This document shows positions 16,257-24,026 of a stretch of DNA of 41,162 nucleotides, piece after piece. The position numbers and the translations under genes were made by a program. Origin of the DNA: Candidatus Gastranaerophilales bacterium (GTDB lineage Bacteria > Cyanobacteriota > Vampirovibrionia > Gastranaerophilales > Gastranaerophilaceae). Location of the stretch: the NCBI GenBank assembly GCA_905234915.1, contig CAJOJP010000004.1:1-41162 (forward strand). Reading direction: 5' to 3'. The notes below the pieces were generated by a model that did no database searches, had not been told where the DNA came from, and saw nothing but the letters and a program-made list of their open reading frames with translations. Positions within the stretch are counted from its first letter, which is position 1, and every line of letters begins with the position of its first letter.

Positions 16257-17781
16257 AAATACTCTATCGTCTAAAGAAGCGTTAATTTTATTGTTATCTG
16301 TTTTTATTGTTGGTTTTTGTACTATTATATATGAACTTTTAATAGGCAGTGTTTCCTCTTATTTTTTAGGTGACAGTATAAAACAATTTTCTGTCGTAAT
16401 AGGTTTAACAATGACGGCAATGGGGCTTGGTACGCTTATTTCAAGACTTATAAACAAAAACTTGATTTATTGCTTTATATTTGTTGAAGTATTACTTGCA
16501 ATTATAGGCGGACTTTGCGTACCGGTACTTTATTTTGCTTACACTATTGAAACAATATATTACTCTGTAATGATATTGTTCCTTCTTGCAATAGGAATTT
16601 TAATAGGACTCGAAATTCCTTTATTAACAAGAATAATGGAAAAATATTATGATTTAAAAAATAATATCTCAAATGTTTTATCTTTGGATTACTTAGGAGC
16701 GTTTATTGCAACAATAGTATTCCCGTTTATTTTGCTGCCATATCTGGGAGTTTTTGAAAGCTCGGTTTTAGCGGGATTTTTAAACCTGATTGTCGCAATA
16801 ATGAATTTTTATTGGTTTAAAGATAAAATACTTCGGAAAAAATCAGTAAAATTAGTATGTTTAATTATATTAATATCTGTTTTTTTAGGAGGTTTATTTT
16901 TATGCTCAAAAGAGCTGGTAAAAAAATGGGAGAATAATATTTTTGAAGACAGAGTAATATTTTCAAAGCAGACCCGTTATCAGAAACTTGTAATGACTAA
17001 AAATAAAGAAGATATAAGACTGTTTATAGACGGAAATGTTCAATTTTCCTCTATAGATGAATACAGATACCATGAATTGCTTGTTCATATACCTTTATCG
17101 CTGGCAAAAAACAAAGACAATATACTTGTATTAGGAGGCGGCGACGGATTAGCCGCAAGAGAAATACTAAAATATAATGATGTTAAAAATATAACGGTTG
17201 TGGATTTAGATAAAGAAATGACTGATTTAGCTAAAAATAACAAGTATTTTACAAAATTAAACCAAAATAGTTTTCATAATAAAAAAATAGAAATAAAAAA
17301 TGAAGATGCATTTAAGTTTATAGAAAATACTGATAAATTTTACGATGTTATTATAGTTGATTTGCCGGATCCTAATAATTCCTCGCTTGCAAGACTATAC
17401 TCAAGAGAATTTTATAAAATATTAAAGAAAAAATTATCTTTTCACGGGATAATTGTAACCCAGGCAACGAGTCCGTTTTTCAGTACCGAAGCATTCTGGT
17501 GTATTAATGAAAGCTTAAAAGCAGCAGGATTTAATCATACATATCCTTATCATATATACGTTCCGTCTTTTGGTGATTGGGGTTTTATAATGGCATCAAA
17601 TTTAAAATACGATATAAATAATATAAATATAAATGTTGAAACAAAATTTATTGATAATGAAGTTGTGTTAAATGCTTTTAAGCTTGAAAAAGATGTACAA
17701 AAAGATAAAATTCAATATTCAACACTTGATAGACCAAAAATACTGGAATATTATTTAAATGGCTGGAGATATTGGAATTAA
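16243..17781 (+). CDS. Membrane-embedded spermidine synthase-like aminopropyltransferase
   Basis: A 512-aa protein. Residues 10-220 contain about seven membrane helices; residues 230-500 are a class I methyltransferase-fold polyamine synthase domain. Diagnostic motifs: RYQKLVMT (Y246-Q247), FIDGNVQFSSIDEYRYHE (261-278), the AdoMet-type loop LGGGDGLAARE (297-307), the VVDLDKEM acidic strand end (319-326), VDLPDP (372-377) and the LYSREFY helix (385-391). These match SpeE family substrate-binding residues, so aminopropyl transfer from decarboxylated AdoMet to an amine is likely. The acceptor is not known and could be something membrane-associated. The gene directly downstream makes decarboxylated AdoMet, a strong functional link. 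Its stop codon abuts the speD start. Confidence 0.85.
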   Translation: MVENKNTLSSKEALILLLSVFIVGFCTIIYELLIGSVSSYFLGDSIKQFSVVIGLTMTAMGLGTLISRLINKNLIYCFIFVEVLLAIIGGLCVPVLYFAYTIETIYYSVMILFLLAIGILIGLEIPLLTRIMEKYYDLKNNISNVLSLDYLGAFIATIVFPFILLPYLGVFESSVLAGFLNLIVAIMNFYWFKDKILRKKSVKLVCLIILISVFLGGLFLCSKELVKKWENNIFEDRVIFSKQTRYQKLVMTKNKEDIRLFIDGNVQFSSIDEYRYHELLVHIPLSLAKNKDNILVLGGGDGLAAREILKYNDVKNITVVDLDKEMTDLAKNNKYFTKLNQNSFHNKKIEIKNEDAFKFIENTDKFYDVIIVDLPDPNNSSLARLYSREFYKILKKKLSFHGIIVTQATSPFFSTEAFWCINESLKAAGFNHTYPYHIYVPSFGDWGFIMASNLKYDINNININVETKFIDNEVVLNAFKLEKDVQKDKIQYSTLDRPKILEYYLNGWRYWN

Positions 17782-18132
17782 ATGAAAAATTATTTAGGCA
17801 GGCATATTTTAGTTGAATATCAGGAGTGCGACAGCTCAATTTTAAATGATATAGAAAAAGTTGAAAATTTAATGCTTGAAGCAGCAAAAATAGCAAAAGC
17901 TACAATAATAGAAAAATGCTTTCATAAATTTTCTCCATACGGAATAAGCGGAGTTGTAGTAATTTCGGAAAGCCATCTTACAATACATACCTGGCCCGAG
18001 TACAATTATGCGGCAGTAGATTTTTTTACCTGTTCAAAAAGCTGTAATACAAAAGCCGCAATTGAATATTTGAAGGAAAAATTCAACTGTAAAGTATTTC
18101 AAACAAAAACATTTATGCGGGGAAAAATTTAA
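17782..18132 (+). CDS. speD: S-adenosylmethionine decarboxylase proenzyme SpeD (bacterial short form)
   Basis: A 116-aa pyruvoyl enzyme, the normal length of the class 1b form. It decarboxylates AdoMet to the aminopropyl donor used by the preceding synthase. Autocleavage is expected between E63 and S64 in VVVISESHLTIHTWPEY, leaving the pyruvoyl group on the alpha chain. H69 and C84 (FFTCSKSC) are the conserved processing and catalytic residues, and HKFSPYGISG precedes the cleavage site as in the family. The last gene of the PspA-polyamine operon, starting immediately after the stop of the synthase gene. No putrescine-forming gene is present. Confidence 0.93.
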   Translation: MKNYLGRHILVEYQECDSSILNDIEKVENLMLEAAKIAKATIIEKCFHKFSPYGISGVVVISESHLTIHTWPEYNYAAVDFFTCSKSCNTKAAIEYLKEKFNCKVFQTKTFMRGKI

Positions 18133-18134
18133 GG

Positions 18135-18195
18135 AAATTAATATTAATTTTAAAAAAATATGCTCATGGTATAATTGATATAAAAGGAAATTAAT
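18135..18195 (+). promoter_or_regulatory. hyd operon promoter region with repeats
   Basis: A 16-bp perfect palindrome AAATTAATATTAATTT (18135-18150), a TATAAT at 18170-18175 with no convincing -35, and a 12-bp direct repeat AAGGAAATTAAT at 18131-18142 and 18184-18195 flanking the -10. A weak -35 flanked by repeats is compatible with an activator or redox-responsive control, but no known operator consensus is matched. Confidence 0.35.
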
Positions 18196-18213
18196 TTAGA
18201 AACGGAGTGTTGA

Positions 18214-18708
18214 ATGGCGGTAGAAAGTACTTTAAAAATTGACACAAAGAAACTTGATGATATTATCACAGGTTTTGAGAGTAAAAAGTCAAATTTAATA
18301 GCAATTTTGCAGAAGGTACAGGAGGAATTTAAATATCTTCCCGAAGAAGCAATGATTTATATTGGAACAAAAATAGAAGGTTTATCTCCTGCAACTGTTT
18401 TTGGTGTGGCAACATTTTATGCACAATTTTCACTGGAGCCAAAGGGCAAATATGAAATAAAAGTATGTGACGGAACAGCATGTCACGTTAGAGGTTCAAT
18501 GCCTGTATTGAATGCTGTAAAAAATAAGCTAAAATTAAAAGACGGAAAATTCACAACAGAAAATGGTCTGTTTTCTTTGGAAACCGTCAGCTGTCTTGGA
18601 GCCTGCGGGCTTGCTCCCGTTATGGTCATAAATGAAAAAGTGTATCCTCAAATGACCTCGGAAGCAGTAAGCATGATTATAGATACCCTAATGAAAGAGG
18701 AAGCATAA
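18214..18708 (+). CDS. hydC: NADH-linked [FeFe] hydrogenase, NuoE-like [2Fe-2S] subunit (HydC/HndA)
   Basis: A 164-aa thioredoxin-like ferredoxin of the NuoE/HndA family. The four cluster ligands are visible in CDGTACHVRGS (C-x4-C) and CLGACG (C-x3-C). The N-terminal helical part with LQKVQEEFKYLPEEAMIYI and FGVATFYAQFSLEPKGKY is typical. It relays electrons between the FMN/NADH subunit and ferredoxin-type clusters in multimeric NAD(P)-dependent hydrogenases. It is the first gene of a three-gene operon with 1-bp and 13-bp gaps. The order E-like, F-like, catalytic matches known HydCBA/Hnd operons. Confidence 0.93.
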   Translation: MAVESTLKIDTKKLDDIITGFESKKSNLIAILQKVQEEFKYLPEEAMIYIGTKIEGLSPATVFGVATFYAQFSLEPKGKYEIKVCDGTACHVRGSMPVLNAVKNKLKLKDGKFTTENGLFSLETVSCLGACGLAPVMVINEKVYPQMTSEAVSMIIDTLMKEEA

Positions 18709-18709
18709 T

Positions 18710-20560
18710 ATGATAACAATTGATATAAAAGACGAACAAAAAAAAGCGGAAGAACAATTAAAAAAACAAGGGCTGAGAGTTTTGGTTTGTGCGGGAACCG
18801 GCTGCAGTGCAAACGGTTCATTAAAAGTTATAGAAAAATTTAAAGAACTCGGTGCCGATGTTGCAAAATTAACTGCTTATGATAAAGTTACGGTTGTACC
18901 GACAGGCTGCCACGGATTTTGTGAACAGGGCGTTCTTGTTGTTATTCCTGATAAACATATTACTTATGTTAAGGTAAAACCAGAAGACGTTGAAGAAATA
19001 TATAAAAGCCACATAATAAACAATAAACCTGTTGAAAGATTATTATATACAGATCCAAAAACAAATGAACACGTTCATAAAAATGAAGATATAAATTTTT
19101 ATGCAAAACAAACCAGAACTGCATTGGAAAATTGCGGACATATTAATGCGGAATCAATAGATGAAGCTATTGCAGTACATGGTTATGAAGCTTTAGCTAA
19201 TATTATAAAAGAAAATAATCCCGATGCTGTAATAAAAGAAATACTTGATTCCGGATTAAGAGGCAGAGGCGGAGCAGGCTTCCCTACCGGCTTAAAATGG
19301 AAATTTACCGCTGCAAACCGAGGAGGAAAATCATACGTGGTTTGTAACGGTGATGAAGGCGACCCCGGTGCTTTTATGGATAGAAGTGTTATGGAGGGCG
19401 ATCCTCATAAACTTTTGGAAGGTATGGCAATTGCAGCCTTCGCTATTGGTGCTGATGAAGGATATATATATGTAAGAGCGGAATATCCGCTTGCTATTAA
19501 ACGTTTAAGAAAAGCTATTTCTGATGCGGAAGAAAGAAATTACCTCGGTAAAAATATATTGGGTTCGGAATTCTCCTTTACACTACATATAAAAGAAGGA
19601 GCAGGCGCATTTGTCTGCGGTGAAGAATCAGCACTTATTGCTTCTATTGAAGGAGAAAGAGGAATGCCCCGTCCTAAACCGCCGTTCCCTGCAAATAAAG
19701 GTTTGTTCCAACGTCCTACATTAATTAATAACGTAGAAACTCTTGCAAATGTTCCGGTTATTATGAGAAAAGGCGCAAAATGGTTTAGTTCAATGGGTAC
19801 AGAAACTTCTAAAGGAACAAAAACTTTTGCATTAACAGGTGAAGTTAATAATACCGGTTTAATAGAAGTTCCAATGGGAACAACATTAAGAGAAATTATT
19901 TTTGATATAGGTGGCGGCATAAGAAAAGGTAAAAAATTTAAAGCTGTTCAAATAGGCGGGCCCTCAGGCGGATGCTTAACTGAACAACATTTAGATCTGC
20001 AAATGGACTATGAAAGCCTTACAAAAGCAGGTGCAATGGTTGGTTCCGGCGGTCTTGTCGTTATGGCTGAAGATACCTGCATGGTTGAAGTTGCAAGATT
20101 TTTTATGAATTTTACCAAAAACGAAAGCTGCGGAAAATGTGTTCCTTGCCGTGAAGGTACAAAGAATATGCTTAAAATTCTTGAAAAAATTGTTGCCGGA
20201 AAAGGTGAAATGAAGGATTTAGACGTTTTGGAAGAACTTGCAAATACAGTCAAAGACGGTTCCTTATGCGGTCTGGGAAAAACTGCTCCTAATCCTGTTC
20301 TTTCAACACTAAAGTATTTTAGAGATGAATATATTGCCCATATAAAGGATAAAAAATGCCCGGCAGGTGTTTGCAGCGCAATGAAAACAATCGTTATTAA
20401 CGAAGCAAAATGCAAAGGCTGTACAAAATGTGCAAGGAACTGTCCTGTTGGAGCAATTGAAGGCACTGTAAAAAATCCGCATAAAATTGATCAATCAAAA
20501 TGTATTAAGTGCGAAGCATGCCTGAATAATTGCCCGTTCAAAGCAATAGAGTTGAAATAA
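18710..20560 (+). CDS. hydB: NADH-linked [FeFe] hydrogenase, NuoF-like FMN and iron-sulfur subunit (HydB)
   Basis: A 616-aa protein. The N-terminal thioredoxin-like [2Fe-2S] domain has CAGTGCSANGS and CHGFCEQG. The NuoF core contains the FMN/NADH loop GLRGRGGAGFPTGLKW, CNGDEGDPGAFMDR and GEESALIASIEGERG, then ESCGKCVPCREGT with a final cysteine in SLCGLG for a [4Fe-4S] cluster. The C-terminal extension carries two ferredoxin-type [4Fe-4S] motifs: CKGCTKCARNCPVGAI and CIKCEACLNNCPFKAI. This is the architecture of the diaphorase subunit in electron-bifurcating or NADH-dependent trimeric hydrogenases such as that of Thermotoga maritima. It oxidises or reduces NAD(H) and exchanges electrons with HydA and ferredoxin. 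Confidence 0.95.
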   Translation: MITIDIKDEQKKAEEQLKKQGLRVLVCAGTGCSANGSLKVIEKFKELGADVAKLTAYDKVTVVPTGCHGFCEQGVLVVIPDKHITYVKVKPEDVEEIYKSHIINNKPVERLLYTDPKTNEHVHKNEDINFYAKQTRTALENCGHINAESIDEAIAVHGYEALANIIKENNPDAVIKEILDSGLRGRGGAGFPTGLKWKFTAANRGGKSYVVCNGDEGDPGAFMDRSVMEGDPHKLLEGMAIAAFAIGADEGYIYVRAEYPLAIKRLRKAISDAEERNYLGKNILGSEFSFTLHIKEGAGAFVCGEESALIASIEGERGMPRPKPPFPANKGLFQRPTLINNVETLANVPVIMRKGAKWFSSMGTETSKGTKTFALTGEVNNTGLIEVPMGTTLREIIFDIGGGIRKGKKFKAVQIGGPSGGCLTEQHLDLQMDYESLTKAGAMVGSGGLVVMAEDTCMVEVARFFMNFTKNESCGKCVPCREGTKNMLKILEKIVAGKGEMKDLDVLEELANTVKDGSLCGLGKTAPNPVLSTLKYFRDEYIAHIKDKKCPAGVCSAMKTIVINEAKCKGCTKCARNCPVGAIEGTVKNPHKIDQSKCIKCEACLNNCPFKAIELK

Positions 20561-20573
20561 AAAGGAAAAAATT

Positions 20574-22340
20574 ATGACAGATAAAAAAACATTATTTATA
20601 GAAGGAACGGAAGCTGAATTTACGGATGAAGCTAACTTATTAGAGGTTATAAAAAAAGCAGGTTTTAACGTTCCGACGTTTTGCTACAGACCTGATTTAA
20701 CATCTTTTGGTGCTTGCAGAATGTGTGTAGTTGAAGTCGAATATCCGAATGGAAGAAAAATGATTAATTCTTCCTGTACAATGCCGCCTGAAGCAGGAAT
20801 AAAAGTCAGTTTAAATACTGAAAAAATCAGAAAAATCAGAAAAACTGTCCTTGAACTTCTTCTTGCCAACCACAAAAGAGAATGTTTAACGTGTGATAAA
20901 TCAGGTAAATGTGAACTTCAAAAGTATGCAGCAGAATATGGAATTGAAGATATTCGTTTTCCTAAATTAAAAGAAGAAGAATATGAACCTGTTGATACAT
21001 TTAACCCTTCACTGGTACGTGACCCTTCAAAATGCATACTCTGCGGAGCATGCGTAAGAGCTTGCAGTGAATTTCAAGGTCATAGCGTATTAGGTTTTGA
21101 AAATAGAGGTTCAAAAACGAAAGTACAGCCTATGAACGGAAGATATTTAAGTCAGGTTGATTGTGTATTTTGCGGTCAATGTCAAGCTGTATGCCCGACA
21201 GGCGCAATAACATTAAAATATGATATAGACAGAGTCTGGGATTTAATACATAATCCGGAGAAAAAGGTTGTATTGCAAATAGCACCTTCAGTTCGTATTG
21301 CACTTGGAGAAGAGTTTAATCTTGAAGCCGGTGATAATACAATAGGCAAGATATATGCTGCTGCAAGAAGACTAGGTTTTAATCTTGTTTTTGATACTAA
21401 TTTCTCGGCTGATTTGACAATTACTGAGGAAGCAAATGAGCTTGTTGAAAGACTGACAAAAGGCGGTGTACTTCCTATGTTTACATCATGCTGCCCTGCG
21501 TGGGTAAGATATATGGAAACACAGCATCCCGATATGCTTCAGCATTTATCAAGCTGTAAATCGCCTCAAGGTATGCTTTCACCTGTTATAAAAGAATTTT
21601 TACCTAAATATTATGAAGGTTACAAAAAAGAAGATATAGCTGTTGTTTCAGTTATGCCTTGTACGGCTAAAAAGTATGAAGCAATAAGAGAACAGTTATA
21701 TGGTCAAACTGATATAGTTCTTACAACAAAAGAATTTGCTAAAATGATTAAATCGGCAGGCATTGACTTTAAAAAACTAAAAGATGAAAAAGCTGACTCG
21801 CCGTTTGGTTTGTACTCGGGAGCAGGTACTATTTTTGGAGCCTCCGGCGGTGTTGCAGAAGCTGCTGTCAGAACTGCATATTATTATGTAACGGGAGAAG
21901 AACTTAAAGATATAGATATAAAACCGTTAAGAGGCGTTGATTCCTCCTCAAGAACAAAAGACGCTGTTATTGATATAAAAGGAAAGAAAGTTAAAGTAAG
22001 GGTGGTATCAACATTAAAAGAAGCTGAAAAATCAATACAGGAAATAAAGACCGGAAAAGCAGATTTTCATATTCTGGAAGTCATGGCATGTCCCGGCGGC
22101 TGCGTTAATGGCGGAGGTCAGCCCATAAGCTGTGATGATTCCAAAATAAAGGAAAGACGGGCAGAAGGCTTATATAAAGAGGATACTCAGCTTGAATACA
22201 GAAAATCACATAAAAATCCCGATATAATAAAACTGTATAATGAATGTTTAGGTGGTAAACCGGGAAGCCACGAGGCTCATAAACTGCTTCATACATCTTA
22301 TAGCGATAAATTTACAGGTTCTTATAAAGATATTAAATAA
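20574..22340 (+). CDS. hydA: [FeFe] hydrogenase catalytic subunit HydA
   Basis: A 588-aa group A [FeFe] hydrogenase. The N-terminal [2Fe-2S] domain has CYRPDLTSFGACRMC and a later C, followed by the His-ligated cluster HKRECLTCDKSGKC. Two [4Fe-4S] motifs follow: CILCGACVRACSE and CVFCGQCQAVCPTGAI. The three H-cluster signatures are intact: L1 as FTSCCPAWVRYME, L2 as MPCTAKKYEA and L3 as EVMACPGGCVNGGGQP. The enzyme makes or consumes H2 in the cytoplasm; with HydB/HydC it couples H2 to NADH and probably ferredoxin. All ligands are present, so activity is expected. The maturases HydEFG are not in the window. It ends 5 bp before the stop of a convergent regulator gene. Confidence 0.97.
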   Translation: MTDKKTLFIEGTEAEFTDEANLLEVIKKAGFNVPTFCYRPDLTSFGACRMCVVEVEYPNGRKMINSSCTMPPEAGIKVSLNTEKIRKIRKTVLELLLANHKRECLTCDKSGKCELQKYAAEYGIEDIRFPKLKEEEYEPVDTFNPSLVRDPSKCILCGACVRACSEFQGHSVLGFENRGSKTKVQPMNGRYLSQVDCVFCGQCQAVCPTGAITLKYDIDRVWDLIHNPEKKVVLQIAPSVRIALGEEFNLEAGDNTIGKIYAAARRLGFNLVFDTNFSADLTITEEANELVERLTKGGVLPMFTSCCPAWVRYMETQHPDMLQHLSSCKSPQGMLSPVIKEFLPKYYEGYKKEDIAVVSVMPCTAKKYEAIREQLYGQTDIVLTTKEFAKMIKSAGIDFKKLKDEKADSPFGLYSGAGTIFGASGGVAEAAVRTAYYYVTGEELKDIDIKPLRGVDSSSRTKDAVIDIKGKKVKVRVVSTLKEAEKSIQEIKTGKADFHILEVMACPGGCVNGGGQPISCDDSKIKERRAEGLYKEDTQLEYRKSHKNPDIIKLYNECLGGKPGSHEAHKLLHTSYSDKFTGSYKDIK

Positions 22341-22345
22341 TCAGA

Positions 22346-22750
22346 TTACATAATAAGCCAATCAATAGATATATTAAAATTATTCTTTAAATTTTTTAAT
22401 ATATCTATGTTTGGTTTTATTTTATTTTCAATGATATCTTTTAACTCGTTTTCGGTTATATTCAGTATTTCAGCAAATTGTTTATTCGATAAATTATTCT
22501 TATTTTTAATATCATCAATACGGCTTCCTATGGTTGATGATGAATTATTAAACATTTCTCCATTACCTGTGACAAACCAATTTGCATTAATATTATATTT
22601 TTGGCATATTTTGAGCAAAAAAAGAATAGAAGGTGCTCTGCCTAATTCGTATGATGCTATTGTTCTTTCAGGAATATCAATTTCTTTTGAAAGTTCCTTT
22701 TGTGAAAGTTCTAATACATTTCTTATTGTTCTTATTTTATTTGAAAACAT
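22346..22750 (-). CDS. Double HTH (XRE) regulator
   Basis: A 134-aa protein built of two Cro/CI-type units. The first (residues 4-62) is strong: KIRTIRNVLELSQKELSKEI, then the recognition helix around DIPERTIASYELGRAPS and NANWFVTGNGEMF. The second (about 72-133) repeats the plan with IGSRIDDIKNKNNLSNKQFA, LNITENELKDIIE and ISIDWLIM, ending abruptly where the first unit continues with the TGNG tail. An internal duplication is the simplest explanation, and the second unit lacks some consensus recognition residues. The gene converges with hydA and is transcribed away from an operator-promoter region at 22781-22816. An AAGG ribosome binding site precedes the ATG. It probably represses its own promoter and the overlapping rightward one. 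Confidence 0.82.
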   Translation of the reverse strand: MFSNKIRTIRNVLELSQKELSKEIDIPERTIASYELGRAPSILFLLKICQKYNINANWFVTGNGEMFNNSSSTIGSRIDDIKNKNNLSNKQFAEILNITENELKDIIENKIKPNIDILKNLKNNFNISIDWLIM

Positions 22751-22780
22751 TTTACCTTTTTCTTTTTATAATATCAGCAC

Positions 22781-22816
22781 ATTTGTGTTGACAAATACAT
22801 AATTGTGTTGTAATAT
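22781..22816 (+). promoter_or_regulatory. Overlapping divergent promoters with palindromic operator
   Basis: ATTTGTGTTGACAAAT (22781-22796) is an inverted repeat with 6-bp arms. Its core TTGTGTTG recurs at 22803-22810, exactly 20 bp away. Rightward, TTGACA (22788-22793), 17 bp, TAATAT (22811-22816) forms a good promoter. Leftward, TTGTCA (22789-22794) can serve as the -35 of the HTH gene with TTATAA 17 bp on. A repressor bound here would control both directions. Confidence 0.55.
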
Positions 22817-22821
22817 TTTTT

Positions 22822-23038
22822 TGTTAAAAGAAATATACATAATTAATTTTTAACAAAATGACAATAGTGCTTTTGTAAAAAAAGCAGTATTTATTTAATA
22901 TTATAAATCCAAATAAAAGAAGTGTGAATTAAAAAGCGGTTACATTAATTGTTCTGCTTTAAAAGTAATTTGCCGAAATAAAAAAAGGCTATATTATACG
23001 CAGCAAGCCTGAAAGTTTTAAATTTTCAGGATTTTTTT
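22822..23038 (+). ncRNA. Candidate structured small RNA or leader ahead of the ATP-grasp gene
   Basis: The region runs from the expected start of the rightward promoter to an intrinsic terminator and has no credible ORF. It contains successive local inverted repeats: TTGTTAAAA/TTTTAACAA (22821-22829, 22848-22856), TGCTTTT/AAAAGCA (22868-22874, 22880-22886), AAAGCGG/CTGCTTT with one G-U pair (22933-22939, 22954-22960), and the terminator stem. A short AGGCT (22986-22990) can also pair with AGCCT (23006-23010), competing with the terminator. No known RNA family is recognised. The A+T richness lowers the value of each stem taken alone. Confidence 0.4.
23008..23038 (+). terminator. Rho-independent terminator before the ATP-grasp gene
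   Basis: CCTGAAA (23008-23014) pairs with TTTCAGG (23024-23030) around a 9-nt loop, followed by ATTTTTTT (U-tract 23032-23038). It lies only 32 nt before the ATG at 23071, so it either ends a small RNA or acts as a leader attenuator. Confidence 0.75.
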
Positions 23039-23070
23039 AAATACTAAAATATGAAAAAATAAGAAGAAAC

Positions 23071-24018
23071 ATGAACAATATATTCAAAATTTTTAGCAAA
23101 TACAAAATAAGTGAACCGCCGTGGGATTACGATTTTCTCTACAATCTGCCTAAGAGCGAGTATGCTAAATATTTAAAAAAAATTTTTAAATACCGAACAG
23201 GAAAGAATTTAAATTTGAAAAATCCTAAAACCTTTAATGAAAAAATTCAATGGATAAAGATTTATGGTATAACACCTTTAATGCGAGATTGTACGGATAA
23301 AGTAAAAGTAAGAGATTTTATTCGTGAAAAAATAGGGGCGGAATATTTAAAACCTGTTTTGCAGATTATACCTAATTATCATTGCAATGACATAAATGAT
23401 GTTTCAACTTACTTTGACCAAATAAATTTTGAAAAACTTCCTAATAGCTTTGTAATAAAGTGTAATCACGGGTGCAAGTGGCATTATATTGTAGAAAATA
23501 AAAATGATTTTTTATCAAACAATCAATTGTTTAATACAGTAAAACAAAATATTACAGGCTGGCTTGAAGAAGAGTTTTGGTGTTATGAAGGCTTTGAAAT
23601 GCAATATAAAGGTATAGTTCCAAAGCTCCTTATAGAACCTTATATGTTGGAAGCAGTATGCAAAGTACCTGAGTCAATAGAAATATTTTGTTTTAGCGGG
23701 ATGCCTAAAATATTTGTTGATATTCAAATTAAAGATAAACATAAAATTTGTGTTTATAATGAGGATTTTTCTTATTCTGATTTAGTATTACGCCCGCAAG
23801 GGAAAAAGTTGATAACGGAAATTCCTGCCGGTGATTTATTAAAACAAGCAGTAAAATTAAGCAGGACATTATCAAAAGAATTTAAGTTTGTAAGGGTTGA
23901 TTATATGATTTATAAAAATAAATTGTATTTTGAAGAATTAACATTTACGCCTTACAGCGGATTTACGGATTTTAATAAAAAATGGGATTTAAAATTAGGT
24001 AATTGGATAAAAATATAG
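23071..24018 (+). CDS. TupA-like ATP-grasp protein (cell-surface glycan/teichuronopeptide type)
   Basis: A 315-aa cytoplasmic protein matching the ATP-grasp TupA-like family by its ordered motifs: NPKTFNEKIQWIKIYG near residue 50, the CTDKVKVRDFI segment, SFVIKCNHGCKWHYIV, WCYEGFEMQYKGIVPKLLIEPYM, then FVRVDYMIYKNKLYFEELTFTPYSGF. The last carries the acidic metal ligands (D and E) of ATP-grasp ligases. Members are found in polysaccharide and capsule clusters and are thought to attach amino acids or peptides to surface glycans, as TupA does in teichuronopeptide synthesis. No glycosyltransferases surround it here, so the substrate is unknown. The weak AGAAG ribosome binding site and the terminator just upstream suggest tight control. 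Confidence 0.8.
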   Translation: MNNIFKIFSKYKISEPPWDYDFLYNLPKSEYAKYLKKIFKYRTGKNLNLKNPKTFNEKIQWIKIYGITPLMRDCTDKVKVRDFIREKIGAEYLKPVLQIIPNYHCNDINDVSTYFDQINFEKLPNSFVIKCNHGCKWHYIVENKNDFLSNNQLFNTVKQNITGWLEEEFWCYEGFEMQYKGIVPKLLIEPYMLEAVCKVPESIEIFCFSGMPKIFVDIQIKDKHKICVYNEDFSYSDLVLRPQGKKLITEIPAGDLLKQAVKLSRTLSKEFKFVRVDYMIYKNKLYFEELTFTPYSGFTDFNKKWDLKLGNWIKI

Positions 24019-24026
24019 GTGGTAAT

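Noticed and set aside
19540-20466. Minus-strand open frames of 126 and 152 codons
   Set aside because: Antisense to the hydB coding sequence, which is certain from its motifs.
22407-22802. A 131-codon plus-strand frame
   Set aside because: Antisense to the double-HTH regulator, whose HTH motifs are clear.
22821-22856. TTGTTAA ... TTAACAA as a Rex operator near hyd genes
   Set aside because: The half-sites match Rex in sequence, but the spacer is far longer than the few bases a Rex site has; treated as an RNA stem instead.
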